A stretch of DNA of 25,034 nt, taken from assembly GCA_004552965.1 (NCBI GenBank), contig SFMU01000029.1, positions 1-25,034 of the forward strand, given 5' to 3'. Source of the DNA: Bacteroidales bacterium. Its GTDB lineage: Bacteria > Bacteroidota > Bacteroidia > Bacteroidales > UBA932. The position numbers were made by a program, and so were the translations under genes. Below, piece by piece: positions 1 to 5,723 of the stretch; position 1 is the first letter of the stretch; each line of letters opens with the position of its first letter. The notes beneath the pieces were generated by a model that worked only from the letters and a program-made list of their open reading frames with translations, had not been told where the DNA came from and made no database searches.

Positions 1-105
1 CAGTCTGTCTCTAAGAAATTAACGCTCTCGTATAATTTTCTCGGTACTTGCTTGTACTTCCTTCAGTCTTTTCAATGATCTTGTTGTGTGCCTCATTTCT
101 GAAGC
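1..105 (-). other. Probable rRNA operon leader, running off the left edge
   Basis: Read on the minus strand, the sequence downstream of a strong promoter contains GATCATTGAAAAGACTGAAG, then a GTAC-aagcaa-GTAC repeat and a GAGACAGACTG end. From memory this resembles the leader between promoter and 16S gene in Bacteroidales rRNA operons. No protein starts in it. The 16S gene itself would lie beyond position 1, so the assignment rests on the leader and promoter only. The 3' part (AGACAGACTG) may be one arm of the processing stem that flanks 16S. Alternative: the untranslated leader of another strongly expressed gene. Confidence 0.55.
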
Positions 106-111
106 GGATTG

Positions 112-143
112 CAAAGGTAGGGAGCTTTTTTGAAACATGCAAA
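112..143 (-). promoter_or_regulatory. Bacteroidota-type promoter (probable rRNA operon promoter)
   Basis: On the minus strand there is TTTG (plus-strand 140-143), a 20-base spacer, then TACCTTTG (plus-strand 112-119). This is an exact fit to the Bacteroidota -33 TTTG / -7 TAnnTTTG consensus and the best promoter match in the window. The upstream DNA (about 144-180) is A/T-rich, as expected for a strong promoter with an UP-like region. Transcription should start near 105 and run leftwards. Confidence 0.7.
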
Positions 144-183
144 CTTTTTCGAAAAATAGTTTTCAACATTTCTTCACCCGACC

Positions 184-218
184 TGTTGATAAGTGTCCCA
201 ACCTCCTATTTATCAACA
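184..218. repeat. Inverted pair of DnaA-box-like 9-mers
   Basis: TGTTGATAA (184-192) and TTATCAACA (210-218) are exact inverted copies separated by 17 bases. Each differs by one base from the classical DnaA box TTATCCACA. They lie about 40-75 bases upstream of the -33 element of the probable rRNA promoter. They may be DnaA sites, an operator for another protein, or a simple stem. Nothing else here suggests a replication origin (no dnaA or dnaN, no box cluster). Confidence 0.35.
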
Positions 219-242
219 ATTTCTCCGGCATAAGAAAAAATC

Positions 243-280
243 AAAAAAAACTGACTTTTCTCTTGCCGGAGTAAAAAAGT
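243..280 (-). terminator. Candidate terminator of the nucleoside hydrolase operon
   Basis: About 28 bases past the nucleoside hydrolase stop, the minus strand has ACTTTT (plus-strand 275-280) pairing with AAAAGT (254-259), plus an inner CTC/GAG pairing, followed by CAG and eight T (243-250). The same DNA also offers a longer stem: CTCCGGCA (223-230) with TGCCGGAG (264-271), extended by further A/T pairs. The two structures compete, so the exact form is uncertain. Confidence 0.45.
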
Positions 281-307
281 GGCGCAGAAAGGCCCCTGGA
301 CCTATTC

Positions 308-1360
308 TTATTCTTCCATGACAGCCGGTTTGCTCACCAGAATTTCCTTGATTCTTCCCAGGACATTGGCACACATCAGGGAGTCGACAGCGAGGAAATA
401 GCGGTCTTCCTCAGGATCCGGGGCGAAATGGGTGCAGGCGTCATCAGAGAACTCTATCCTGCCAGGTCCCACTACATTGAAATAAGGGACATCACCGTTG
501 GAGATTCCCTCGACCGCATACAGAACACTTGTAATGTCCCAGGTCGGTTCATCATACGGCATCTGCCTGTAGACCTTGTAGGCCTCGACCATAGGATGAG
601 CCTCGGTCCAGCCGAAATCGTCCATGATGCTCTGAGAAGGATAGCAGATGGAGATACCGACTTCAAAAGGCGAATTGACAATTTCGGTCGGCCATCGGGA
701 GAAGACCTTCTGCGCTGAAGGGACATCACGCATTACATTATATTCAGGAGTGGTCTCGTTGAGCATGCAGCCTGCCATGGTGACAAGGCGGTTGACCTTC
801 TGCGCGACAAGTGCGGTGCCGTCAAGGTCTGAATATTCATCAGGCTCAGAGTCGAGAAGCCTTGCAAGATTTGTCGAAAAGCCTGTCGAGACGATTGTCA
901 CAGACCCATCAGGCTGGGCAGCCAGGATCTCCCTGTAAAGGTCAACTGCAAGAGGAAGCGAGGAACAGTCTTCGACAGAGCCGGCGAACAAAGGATCACC
1001 CTCTTCCGTCTGCATCCCGGCAACATGCTGGGCATAGTTGACAGCATCGCCCGTGCAGTCGGCTCCTTCCCTGATGATGCCGATCGGAACCTCAGGATGG
1101 CCGTACCACACGCGGGCGAGGTCGACATATTCAGCGCCTCCCGGCTCGACTTTGTTGATCATGACTCCGAGCAGATTGACGCGCCCCGCATCCATATATT
1201 TGAAAAGCAGGTCAAGTGCCATCGCGTCATCGACGTCATTTCCCATATCGGTTTCGAATATGATGGAAACCGGCCCGGCTGAGTCATCAGAGCCGCGGGT
1301 CGAGCATCCGGCCAAAGAGAGGATGCATAAAGGCAAAAGCGATAATAAGAATCTTTTCAT
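308..1360 (-). CDS. Nucleoside hydrolase family lipoprotein
   Basis: Predicted to cleave the N-glycosidic bond of ribonucleosides to free base and ribose. The 350-residue protein starts with a clear lipoprotein signal (hydrophobic stretch, lipobox LAGC, Cys19), so it should act on the periplasmic face of a membrane. Residues 36-49 (ETDMGNDVDDAMAL) are the Asp-rich calcium/ribose-binding signature of the inosine-uridine hydrolase fold, in the longer MGNDVDD form. EYNVMRD (about 206-212) fits the family's second substrate-contact region. Near the C-terminus the family's usual His-Asp appears as Trp274-Asp275 (PTWDITSVLYA), so catalysis or specificity may differ from classical enzymes. It is the last gene of an operon, 27 bases after the permease, with a sugar permease and a ribokinase. 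That context argues for ribose release, but the nucleoside substrate cannot be read from sequence. Confidence 0.85.
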   Translation of the reverse strand: MKRFLLSLLPLCILSLAGCSTRGSDDSAGPVSIIFETDMGNDVDDAMALDLLFKYMDAGRVNLLGVMINKVEPGGAEYVDLARVWYGHPEVPIGIIREGADCTGDAVNYAQHVAGMQTEEGDPLFAGSVEDCSSLPLAVDLYREILAAQPDGSVTIVSTGFSTNLARLLDSEPDEYSDLDGTALVAQKVNRLVTMAGCMLNETTPEYNVMRDVPSAQKVFSRWPTEIVNSPFEVGISICYPSQSIMDDFGWTEAHPMVEAYKVYRQMPYDEPTWDITSVLYAVEGISNGDVPYFNVVGPGRIEFSDDACTHFAPDPEEDRYFLAVDSLMCANVLGRIKEILVSKPAVMEE

Positions 1361-1387
1361 TTTCTCAATATTGATAAGGTAAATATT

Positions 1388-2413
1388 TCAGGCTCCGGAA
1401 GCGACAATCAAGGCAAGGCCTGAGATGAAGAAACAGAACATCAGCGCCAGAAGGGTGTAAACCTTCCTGCCCGCACCCTTGAATTCTTTCCAGACGAATA
1501 TGCCCCAAAGCGCAGCTACCATGGGAGCGCCCTGCCCCAGGGCATAGGAAACGGAAGCGCCGGCCTTGCCGGCTGCGATATAGCTGAGGGCGGTTCCCAG
1601 ACACCAGATCATACCTCCGAGCATACCGACGAGGTGGGTCCTGGCGCCGCCTTTGAAATAGTCCGAGAACTTCACCGGAGAGCCCACAAACGGCTTTTTC
1701 ATGACAAGCGGTCCGAAAATGAAATGGCTCGCAAGCACCGCAAGGGAGAAGATGACCAGCGCTGAATATGGCCCCACCTTCCCGCTCTGCATATTCGCAA
1801 AATCGGTCAGGTCCATCGCACGCATCACAAAAGAAGAAAAGAACGACATGACAACACCTGCCACCAGAGCCAGTGCAACTCCCTTCCTGCGGGACTGCGC
1901 GTCAACGGTGGAGCCATCCTCCTTCTTGCCGGAGGCGATTCCGTTAAGTATGATGGCCACTACAACCAGGGTCACGCCGAGAGCGAGGAGAGCCAGATTG
2001 CTTTTCAGAGCGCCCTGAGCGACTTCCACCCGGAGATTGTTGAACACTCCGAGAACCAGGGCGAGACCGCAGCCGAGCGGGAAGGCGACCGACATCCCGG
2101 CAATCGAAGTCGAAGCGCTGAGAAGGATGTTGGAGGCATTGAATATAAAGCCGCCCAGGACGAGCCAAAGCACAGAGGAACCGGACGCCTGCGAAATGTC
2201 CTCAAGGAAAGGCCTGCCGGCAGGACCGAAAGAACCTAGCGTGAAGGCAAGGATCAGGGAGAAGACCACCATGCCGGCCACATAGTCAAGATAGAAGAGT
2301 TCGTAGCGCCAGTTCTTTGCTGCCGCTTTCTGAGTGTTTCCCCAGGAGCCCCAGCATAGCATGATGACGAAACAGAGAAATACCGCCAATGGGTAACTGT
2401 TGACAATGAACAT
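1388..2413 (-). CDS. GRP/RhaT-like sugar permease, probably ribose
   Basis: An integral inner-membrane protein of 341 residues with about ten hydrophobic segments. It opens with a membrane helix followed by CWGSWGNTQK. Gly/Ser/Ala-rich helices (SASTSIAGMSVAFPLGCG; GKAGASVSYALGQGAPMVAALWG) resemble glucose/ribose porter (GRP) and RhaT proteins of the drug/metabolite transporter superfamily. Its place between ribokinase (12 bases upstream) and nucleoside hydrolase (27 bases downstream) suggests it imports the ribose freed by the hydrolase. Equivalent permeases accompany ribokinase and nucleoside hydrolases in Bacteroides ribose-utilisation loci (RbsP). Family membership is fairly secure. Ribose as substrate is inferred from the neighbours; a nucleoside or another pentose is possible. 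Confidence 0.8.
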   Translation of the reverse strand: MFIVNSYPLAVFLCFVIMLCWGSWGNTQKAAAKNWRYELFYLDYVAGMVVFSLILAFTLGSFGPAGRPFLEDISQASGSSVLWLVLGGFIFNASNILLSASTSIAGMSVAFPLGCGLALVLGVFNNLRVEVAQGALKSNLALLALGVTLVVVAIILNGIASGKKEDGSTVDAQSRRKGVALALVAGVVMSFFSSFVMRAMDLTDFANMQSGKVGPYSALVIFSLAVLASHFIFGPLVMKKPFVGSPVKFSDYFKGGARTHLVGMLGGMIWCLGTALSYIAAGKAGASVSYALGQGAPMVAALWGIFVWKEFKGAGRKVYTLLALMFCFFISGLALIVASGA

Positions 2414-2425
2414 GATACTGATGTG

Positions 2426-3343
2426 TTAAGAGTTTGATTTCAGGAACGCATCAATCTCGGCCCTTGAAGGAATCGCTGTCTGGGCACCCATCTTTGTGAC
2501 GGATATTGCCGATGATGCAGTTGCGAAACGTGCCGCCTCCGGAAGGGACTTCCCTTCCGCCAGGGCAACACAGAGGGCTCCGCAGTAGGTATCGCCAGCC
2601 CCGGTGGTGTCCACGGCATCCACTTTCAATGCAGGTATGAACTCGTGCCCATCCTTTTCCACTATCAGGGACCCCCGGCTTCCCATCGTGACAATCATCT
2701 TGCCCACACCCTTGCCGAAAAGCACGCCTGCCGCCCTGACGGCAGATTCCACATCACTGACCTTCACTCCGGAGAAGGAAGAGAGTTCTGTCCTGTTCGG
2801 AATAAAGAGGGAGACATGGCGGAACACCTCTTCCGGAAGTTCACAATAGGGTGCAGGATTGAGCACCACGGTAGCGCCAGCCTCAGATGCAATCCTTGCG
2901 GCTTCCACCACGGCGGGGATTGGAATCTCAAGCTGCATGAGGAGAATGTCGCAGGACTGAAGAAGAGCGCGGGAATTGCGGACATCCTCGACCGAGAAGT
3001 CCGCATTGGCGCCGGAGGCAACCACGATGCAGTTTTCAGCATCGCGGTCCACGGTTATCAATGCGACTCCGGAAGGTCTGTCAGAGCGCAGGGATGCGCT
3101 GATGTCGATCCCTTCTTCGGAATAGTGGGCCAAGGCATTGTCTCCGAACTGGTCCCGGCCTACCTTGCAGATGAAGGAGACCTCTCCCCCGGCTCTGATT
3201 GCCGCCACGGCCTGGTTTGCGCCCTTCCCTCCCGGGCTCATTGTAAAATCGCCTCCAAGAACGGTCTCACCCGGTGCAGGCAAAGTGGCAGTCTTCACGG
3301 TCATGTCCGTGTTGCTGCTTCCTAGGACAAGAATCTTTCCCAT
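2426..3343 (-). CDS. rbsK: Ribokinase (PfkB family)
   Basis: Phosphorylates D-ribose to ribose 5-phosphate with ATP in the cytoplasm, feeding the pentose phosphate pathway. At 305 residues it has the usual ribokinase length. Visible signatures are SSNTDM near residue 10, the sugar-binding PGGKGANQAVA (37-47), NPAP at 162-165, and the C-terminal PfkB signature DTTGAGDT (245-252) with catalytic Asp251. GGKGANQA distinguishes ribokinases from fructokinases and adenosine kinases. It is the first gene of the ribokinase-permease-hydrolase operon and follows a TAnnTTTG promoter. Other pentose or nucleoside kinases of the family are possible but less likely. Confidence 0.9.
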   Translation of the reverse strand: MGKILVLGSSNTDMTVKTATLPAPGETVLGGDFTMSPGGKGANQAVAAIRAGGEVSFICKVGRDQFGDNALAHYSEEGIDISASLRSDRPSGVALITVDRDAENCIVVASGANADFSVEDVRNSRALLQSCDILLMQLEIPIPAVVEAARIASEAGATVVLNPAPYCELPEEVFRHVSLFIPNRTELSSFSGVKVSDVESAVRAAGVLFGKGVGKMIVTMGSRGSLIVEKDGHEFIPALKVDAVDTTGAGDTYCGALCVALAEGKSLPEAARFATASSAISVTKMGAQTAIPSRAEIDAFLKSNS

Positions 3344-3380
3344 TGTGTTTCTTTCGGTTGTCAGTTTCAGCTAATTCCAC

Positions 3381-3388
3381 CAAATATA
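3381..3388 (-). promoter_or_regulatory. -7 element for the ribokinase operon
   Basis: On the minus strand the sequence is TATATTTG, an exact TAnnTTTG match, 37 bases upstream of the ribokinase start codon. The -33 region 20 bases further upstream reads TTC rather than TTG, so that element is weak. An extra activator or a regulated promoter would fit a sugar-utilisation operon. No operator is evident. Confidence 0.5.
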
Positions 3389-3501
3389 GTAAAAGAACTT
3401 CACTTCTGGAAATGGTTCTTCGCGTGAACCTGGAAGGGCCCGGTCCGGCTGCAATGCGAGAGAGGCCTGCCGCCGATGCCATCAAACCGACACAAAGCAA
3501 A

Positions 3502-3531
3502 GAAGGCGGCCGAATGTGATTCAGCCGCCTT
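3502..3531 (-). terminator. Terminator of groES-groEL
   Basis: Thirty bases past the groEL stop codon, GAAGGCGGC and GCCGCCTTC form a perfect 9-base stem with a 12-base loop. On the minus strand it is followed by a moderately T-rich stretch (TTTGCTTTG). Its position and direction fit an intrinsic terminator for groEL. The T tract is weaker than in enterobacterial terminators. Confidence 0.6.
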
Positions 3532-3560
3532 CCCTTATGGATATTTCCGGTGATGTCGGA

Positions 3561-5180
3561 TTACATCATGCCGCCCTGTGGCATTGCCGGAGCCGGTTCC
3601 TTCTCAGGGATGTCCACGATACCGCACTCAGTGGTAAGGAACATACCTGCAACGGAAGCTGCGTTCTCGAGAGCTACACGGGCAACCTTGGTAGGGTCGA
3701 TGAGACCGGCCTCGAACATGTTGACATATTCATCGGTGCGGGCATTGTAGCCGAAATCATCCTTGCCCTCACGGATCTTCTGGATGATGACGCTTCCTTC
3801 GACGCCTGCGTTCTGGGCAATCATGCGGAGAGGCTCCTCGATTGCGCGGGCAACGATGTGGATACCGGTTGTCTGGTCCTCGTTCTCGCCCTTGAGATCC
3901 TTGAGGCACTCGGCAGCGCGGATGTAAGCGACTCCACCGCCAGGGAGGTAACCCTCTTCAACTGCCGCGCGGGTGGCATTGAGAGCATCCTCAACCCTGT
4001 CCTTCTTCTCCTTCATCTCGATTTCGGAGCCAGCGCCCACATAAAGGACAGCTACACCGCCGGCGAGCTTTCCGAGTCTCTCCTGGAGTTTCTCCTTGTC
4101 ATAGTCGGAAGTGGTGTTCTTGATCTGGGTACGGATCTGGGCAACCCTCTCTGCGATCTGCTCCGAAGAACCGGCGCCGCCCACGATGGTGGTGTTGTCC
4201 TTGGTGATGGTGATCTTCTCTGCCTTTCCAAGCATGTCAACGGTGACATTCTCGAATGTGTAGCCTCTTTCCTCGGCGACTACGGTTGCGCCTGTCAGGA
4301 TGGCTATGTCCTGAAGCATTTCCTTGCGGCGGTCACCGAAGCCCGGAGCCTTGACTGCAGCCACCTTGAGGGTGCCGCGGAGTCTGTTGACAACCAGTGA
4401 CTGAAGTGCCTCGCCATCCACATCCTCAGCGATGATGAGGAGGGACTTGCCTTCACGTGCGATCGGCTCGAGAACCGGGAGAAGATCCTTCATTGAAGAG
4501 ACCTTCTTGTCAGTCAGGAGGATGCAAGGATCATCGAGAACTGCCTCGAGTTTCTCGGTGTTGGTCATGAAATATGGAGAGATGTAACCTCTGTCGAACT
4601 GCATTCCCTCGACAACCTTCACCTCGGTCTCGATACCCTTTGCCTCTTCGACAGTGATGACACCGTCGCCGTTGACCTTGGACATCGCGTCAGCGATAAG
4701 CTTGCCGATGGTACTGTCATTGTTGGCGGAAACGGTTCCTACCTGCTCGACCTTCGAATAGTCGTTGCCGACCTTCTTGCTCTGCTTCCTGAGTTCTTCG
4801 ACAACAACTGAGACAGCCTTGTCGATACCTCTTTTCAGGTCCATAGGGTTAGCGCCTGCAGTCACATTCTTCAGACCGACGTTGATGATGGCCTGAGCGA
4901 GAACGGTGGCAGTGGTGGTACCGTCACCTGCCTGGTCATTGGTCTTGGAAGCGACTTCCTTGACCATCTGGGCACCCATATTCGCAAACCTGTCCTCGAG
5001 TTCGACTTCCTTTGCGACAGAAACACCGTCCTTTGTCACGTGAGGAGCACCGAACTTCTTGTCGATGACCACGTTGCGACCCTTTGGTCCGAGAGTGACC
5101 TTGACTGCATTAGCGAGAGCGTCCACTCCTTCCTGCATCTTCGAGCGGACATCAACATTGAATTTTATTTCCTTTGCCAT
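3561..5180 (-). CDS. groEL: 60-kDa chaperonin GroEL
   Basis: Forms the double-ring ATP-driven folding chamber of the cytoplasm with GroES. The 539-residue protein aligns end to end with known GroEL: LGPKGRNVVIDKKFGAP (from about residue 30), the ATP-site motif GDGTTTATVLA (85-95) with Asp86 as the hydrolysis residue, VKAPGFGDRRKEML in the apical domain, VEDALNATRAAVEEG in the nucleotide pocket, and LPGGGVAYIRA. The tail ends in GGMM, a short form of the usual Gly-Met repeat. It starts 12 bases after groES in a two-gene operon. No disruption is seen. Confidence 0.99.
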   Translation of the reverse strand: MAKEIKFNVDVRSKMQEGVDALANAVKVTLGPKGRNVVIDKKFGAPHVTKDGVSVAKEVELEDRFANMGAQMVKEVASKTNDQAGDGTTTATVLAQAIINVGLKNVTAGANPMDLKRGIDKAVSVVVEELRKQSKKVGNDYSKVEQVGTVSANNDSTIGKLIADAMSKVNGDGVITVEEAKGIETEVKVVEGMQFDRGYISPYFMTNTEKLEAVLDDPCILLTDKKVSSMKDLLPVLEPIAREGKSLLIIAEDVDGEALQSLVVNRLRGTLKVAAVKAPGFGDRRKEMLQDIAILTGATVVAEERGYTFENVTVDMLGKAEKITITKDNTTIVGGAGSSEQIAERVAQIRTQIKNTTSDYDKEKLQERLGKLAGGVAVLYVGAGSEIEMKEKKDRVEDALNATRAAVEEGYLPGGGVAYIRAAECLKDLKGENEDQTTGIHIVARAIEEPLRMIAQNAGVEGSVIIQKIREGKDDFGYNARTDEYVNMFEAGLIDPTKVARVALENAASVAGMFLTTECGIVDIPEKEPAPAMPQGGMM

Positions 5181-5192
5181 AACGATTTCGTA

Positions 5193-5459
5193 TTAAAGAA
5201 TTGCCAAAATATCAGACTGCTTGACGATCAGGTACTTGACATCGTCGACAGTAACCTCGGTGCCGGAGTATTTCCCATAGATGACCTCGTCACCTACCTT
5301 GACCTCCATAGGTTCATCCTTCTTGCCAGGGCCGACTGCGAGCACCTTGCCTTCAGATGGTTTCTCTTTTGCTGTGTCAGGAATATAAAGTCCTGATGCT
5401 GTCTTGGTCTCAGCCTCTTTAGGCTGGATCAGAACTCTGTCTGCTAACGGTTTGATCAT
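5193..5459 (-). CDS. groES: 10-kDa co-chaperonin GroES
   Basis: Seven-subunit lid for GroEL. At 88 residues it is slightly shorter than E. coli GroES. It starts IKPLADRVLIQPKEAE, carries the mobile loop TKTASGLYIPDTA (about 18-30) whose GLYIP segment contacts GroEL, then GKVLAVGPGKKD and DEVIYGKYSGTEV. It is the first gene of the chaperonin operon. Upstream lie a palindrome and a Bacteroidota-type promoter that probably carry stress control; no CIRCE element (TTAGCACTC-N9-GAGTGCTAA) is present. Confidence 0.98.
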   Translation of the reverse strand: MIKPLADRVLIQPKEAETKTASGLYIPDTAKEKPSEGKVLAVGPGKKDEPMEVKVGDEVIYGKYSGTEVTVDDVKYLIVKQSDILAIL

Positions 5460-5521
5460 AATATTGAATTTTTTAGTGTTTTCAATCAGTCACCGCTCCT
5501 GCGGGACAGCCATCAGAAAAT

Positions 5522-5554
5522 CAAAGGTTGTGCCACCCTACATGCACTGACAAA
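5522..5554 (-). promoter_or_regulatory. Candidate groES promoter
   Basis: On the minus strand, TTTG (plus-strand 5551-5554) is followed by 21 bases and then AACCTTTG (plus-strand 5522-5529). This matches the Bacteroidota consensus except that the first T of TAnnTTTG is A. Predicted start is near 5515, giving a leader of about 55 bases. The -33 TTTG lies inside the palindrome at 5548-5560. Confidence 0.5.
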
Positions 5555-5580
5555 TTGTCACTTCCACTGACATGGGACAG
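5548..5580. promoter_or_regulatory. Palindromic operator-like site upstream of groES
   Basis: TGACAAATTGTCA (5548-5560) is a perfect 13-base palindrome around a central A. A second, imperfect copy, TGACATGGGACAG (5568-5580), follows with centres 20 bases apart, about two DNA turns. The first copy covers the -33 element of the candidate groES promoter, the right place for a repressor or stress regulator. The binding protein is unknown to me and is not HrcA, given the sequence. Confidence 0.5.
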
Positions 5581-5587
5581 AAAGGGG

Positions 5588-5620
5588 CGGGAATATGACG
5601 ATAGCCTTTGCATATTCCCG
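5588..5620. repeat. Perfect 10-base inverted repeat in the groES/alpha-2-macroglobulin divergent region
   Basis: CGGGAATATG (5588-5597) and CATATTCCCG (5611-5620) are exact inverted copies around a 13-base loop. No T tract follows on either strand, so it is unlikely to be an ordinary terminator. It lies between the groES promoter and the alpha-2-macroglobulin promoter and could be an operator or an insulating hairpin. Confidence 0.5.
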
Positions 5621-5639
5621 GAAGCTTCAGATGTCGATG

Positions 5640-5670
5640 TTGACTATTTTGATTATATTGATTAGTTTTG
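5640..5670 (+). promoter_or_regulatory. Promoter of the alpha-2-macroglobulin/pbpC operon
   Basis: TTG (5640-5642), a 20-base spacer and TAGTTTTG (5663-5670) fit the Bacteroidota consensus TTG-N20-TAnnTTTG. Predicted start is near 5677, leaving a leader of about 47 bases before the ATG at 5724. Confidence 0.65.
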
Positions 5671-5723
5671 TAGATAAGGACAAGAGTATCCCGGACAAGT
5701 AAGAACATAATCACTACAGAGAA

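Noticed and set aside
184..218. Replication origin based on DnaA-like boxes
   Set aside because: Only two variant boxes, no cluster, no unwinding element beyond general A/T richness, and no dnaA or other origin-linked gene nearby.
48..233. 61-codon reading frame on the plus strand
   Set aside because: It runs antisense across the promoter and leader of the probable rRNA operon, has no recognisable domain, and its composition follows the A/T-rich non-coding DNA.
2645..3325. 226-codon reading frame antisense to ribokinase
   Set aside because: Shadow of a certain PfkB kinase, with low-complexity His/Gly/Arg composition typical of antisense frames.
3267..3500. Possible small minus-strand gene between ribokinase and groEL
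   Set aside because: It overlaps the start of ribokinase in another frame and crosses its promoter; no family resemblance.
3516..4400. 294-codon reading frame antisense to groEL
   Set aside because: It is a shadow of the highly biased groEL codons. It shows no domain, and groEL on the other strand is certain.
5460..5723. CIRCE/HrcA control of groES
   Set aside because: No TTAGCACTC-N9-GAGTGCTAA or close variant is present; a different palindrome occupies the region.
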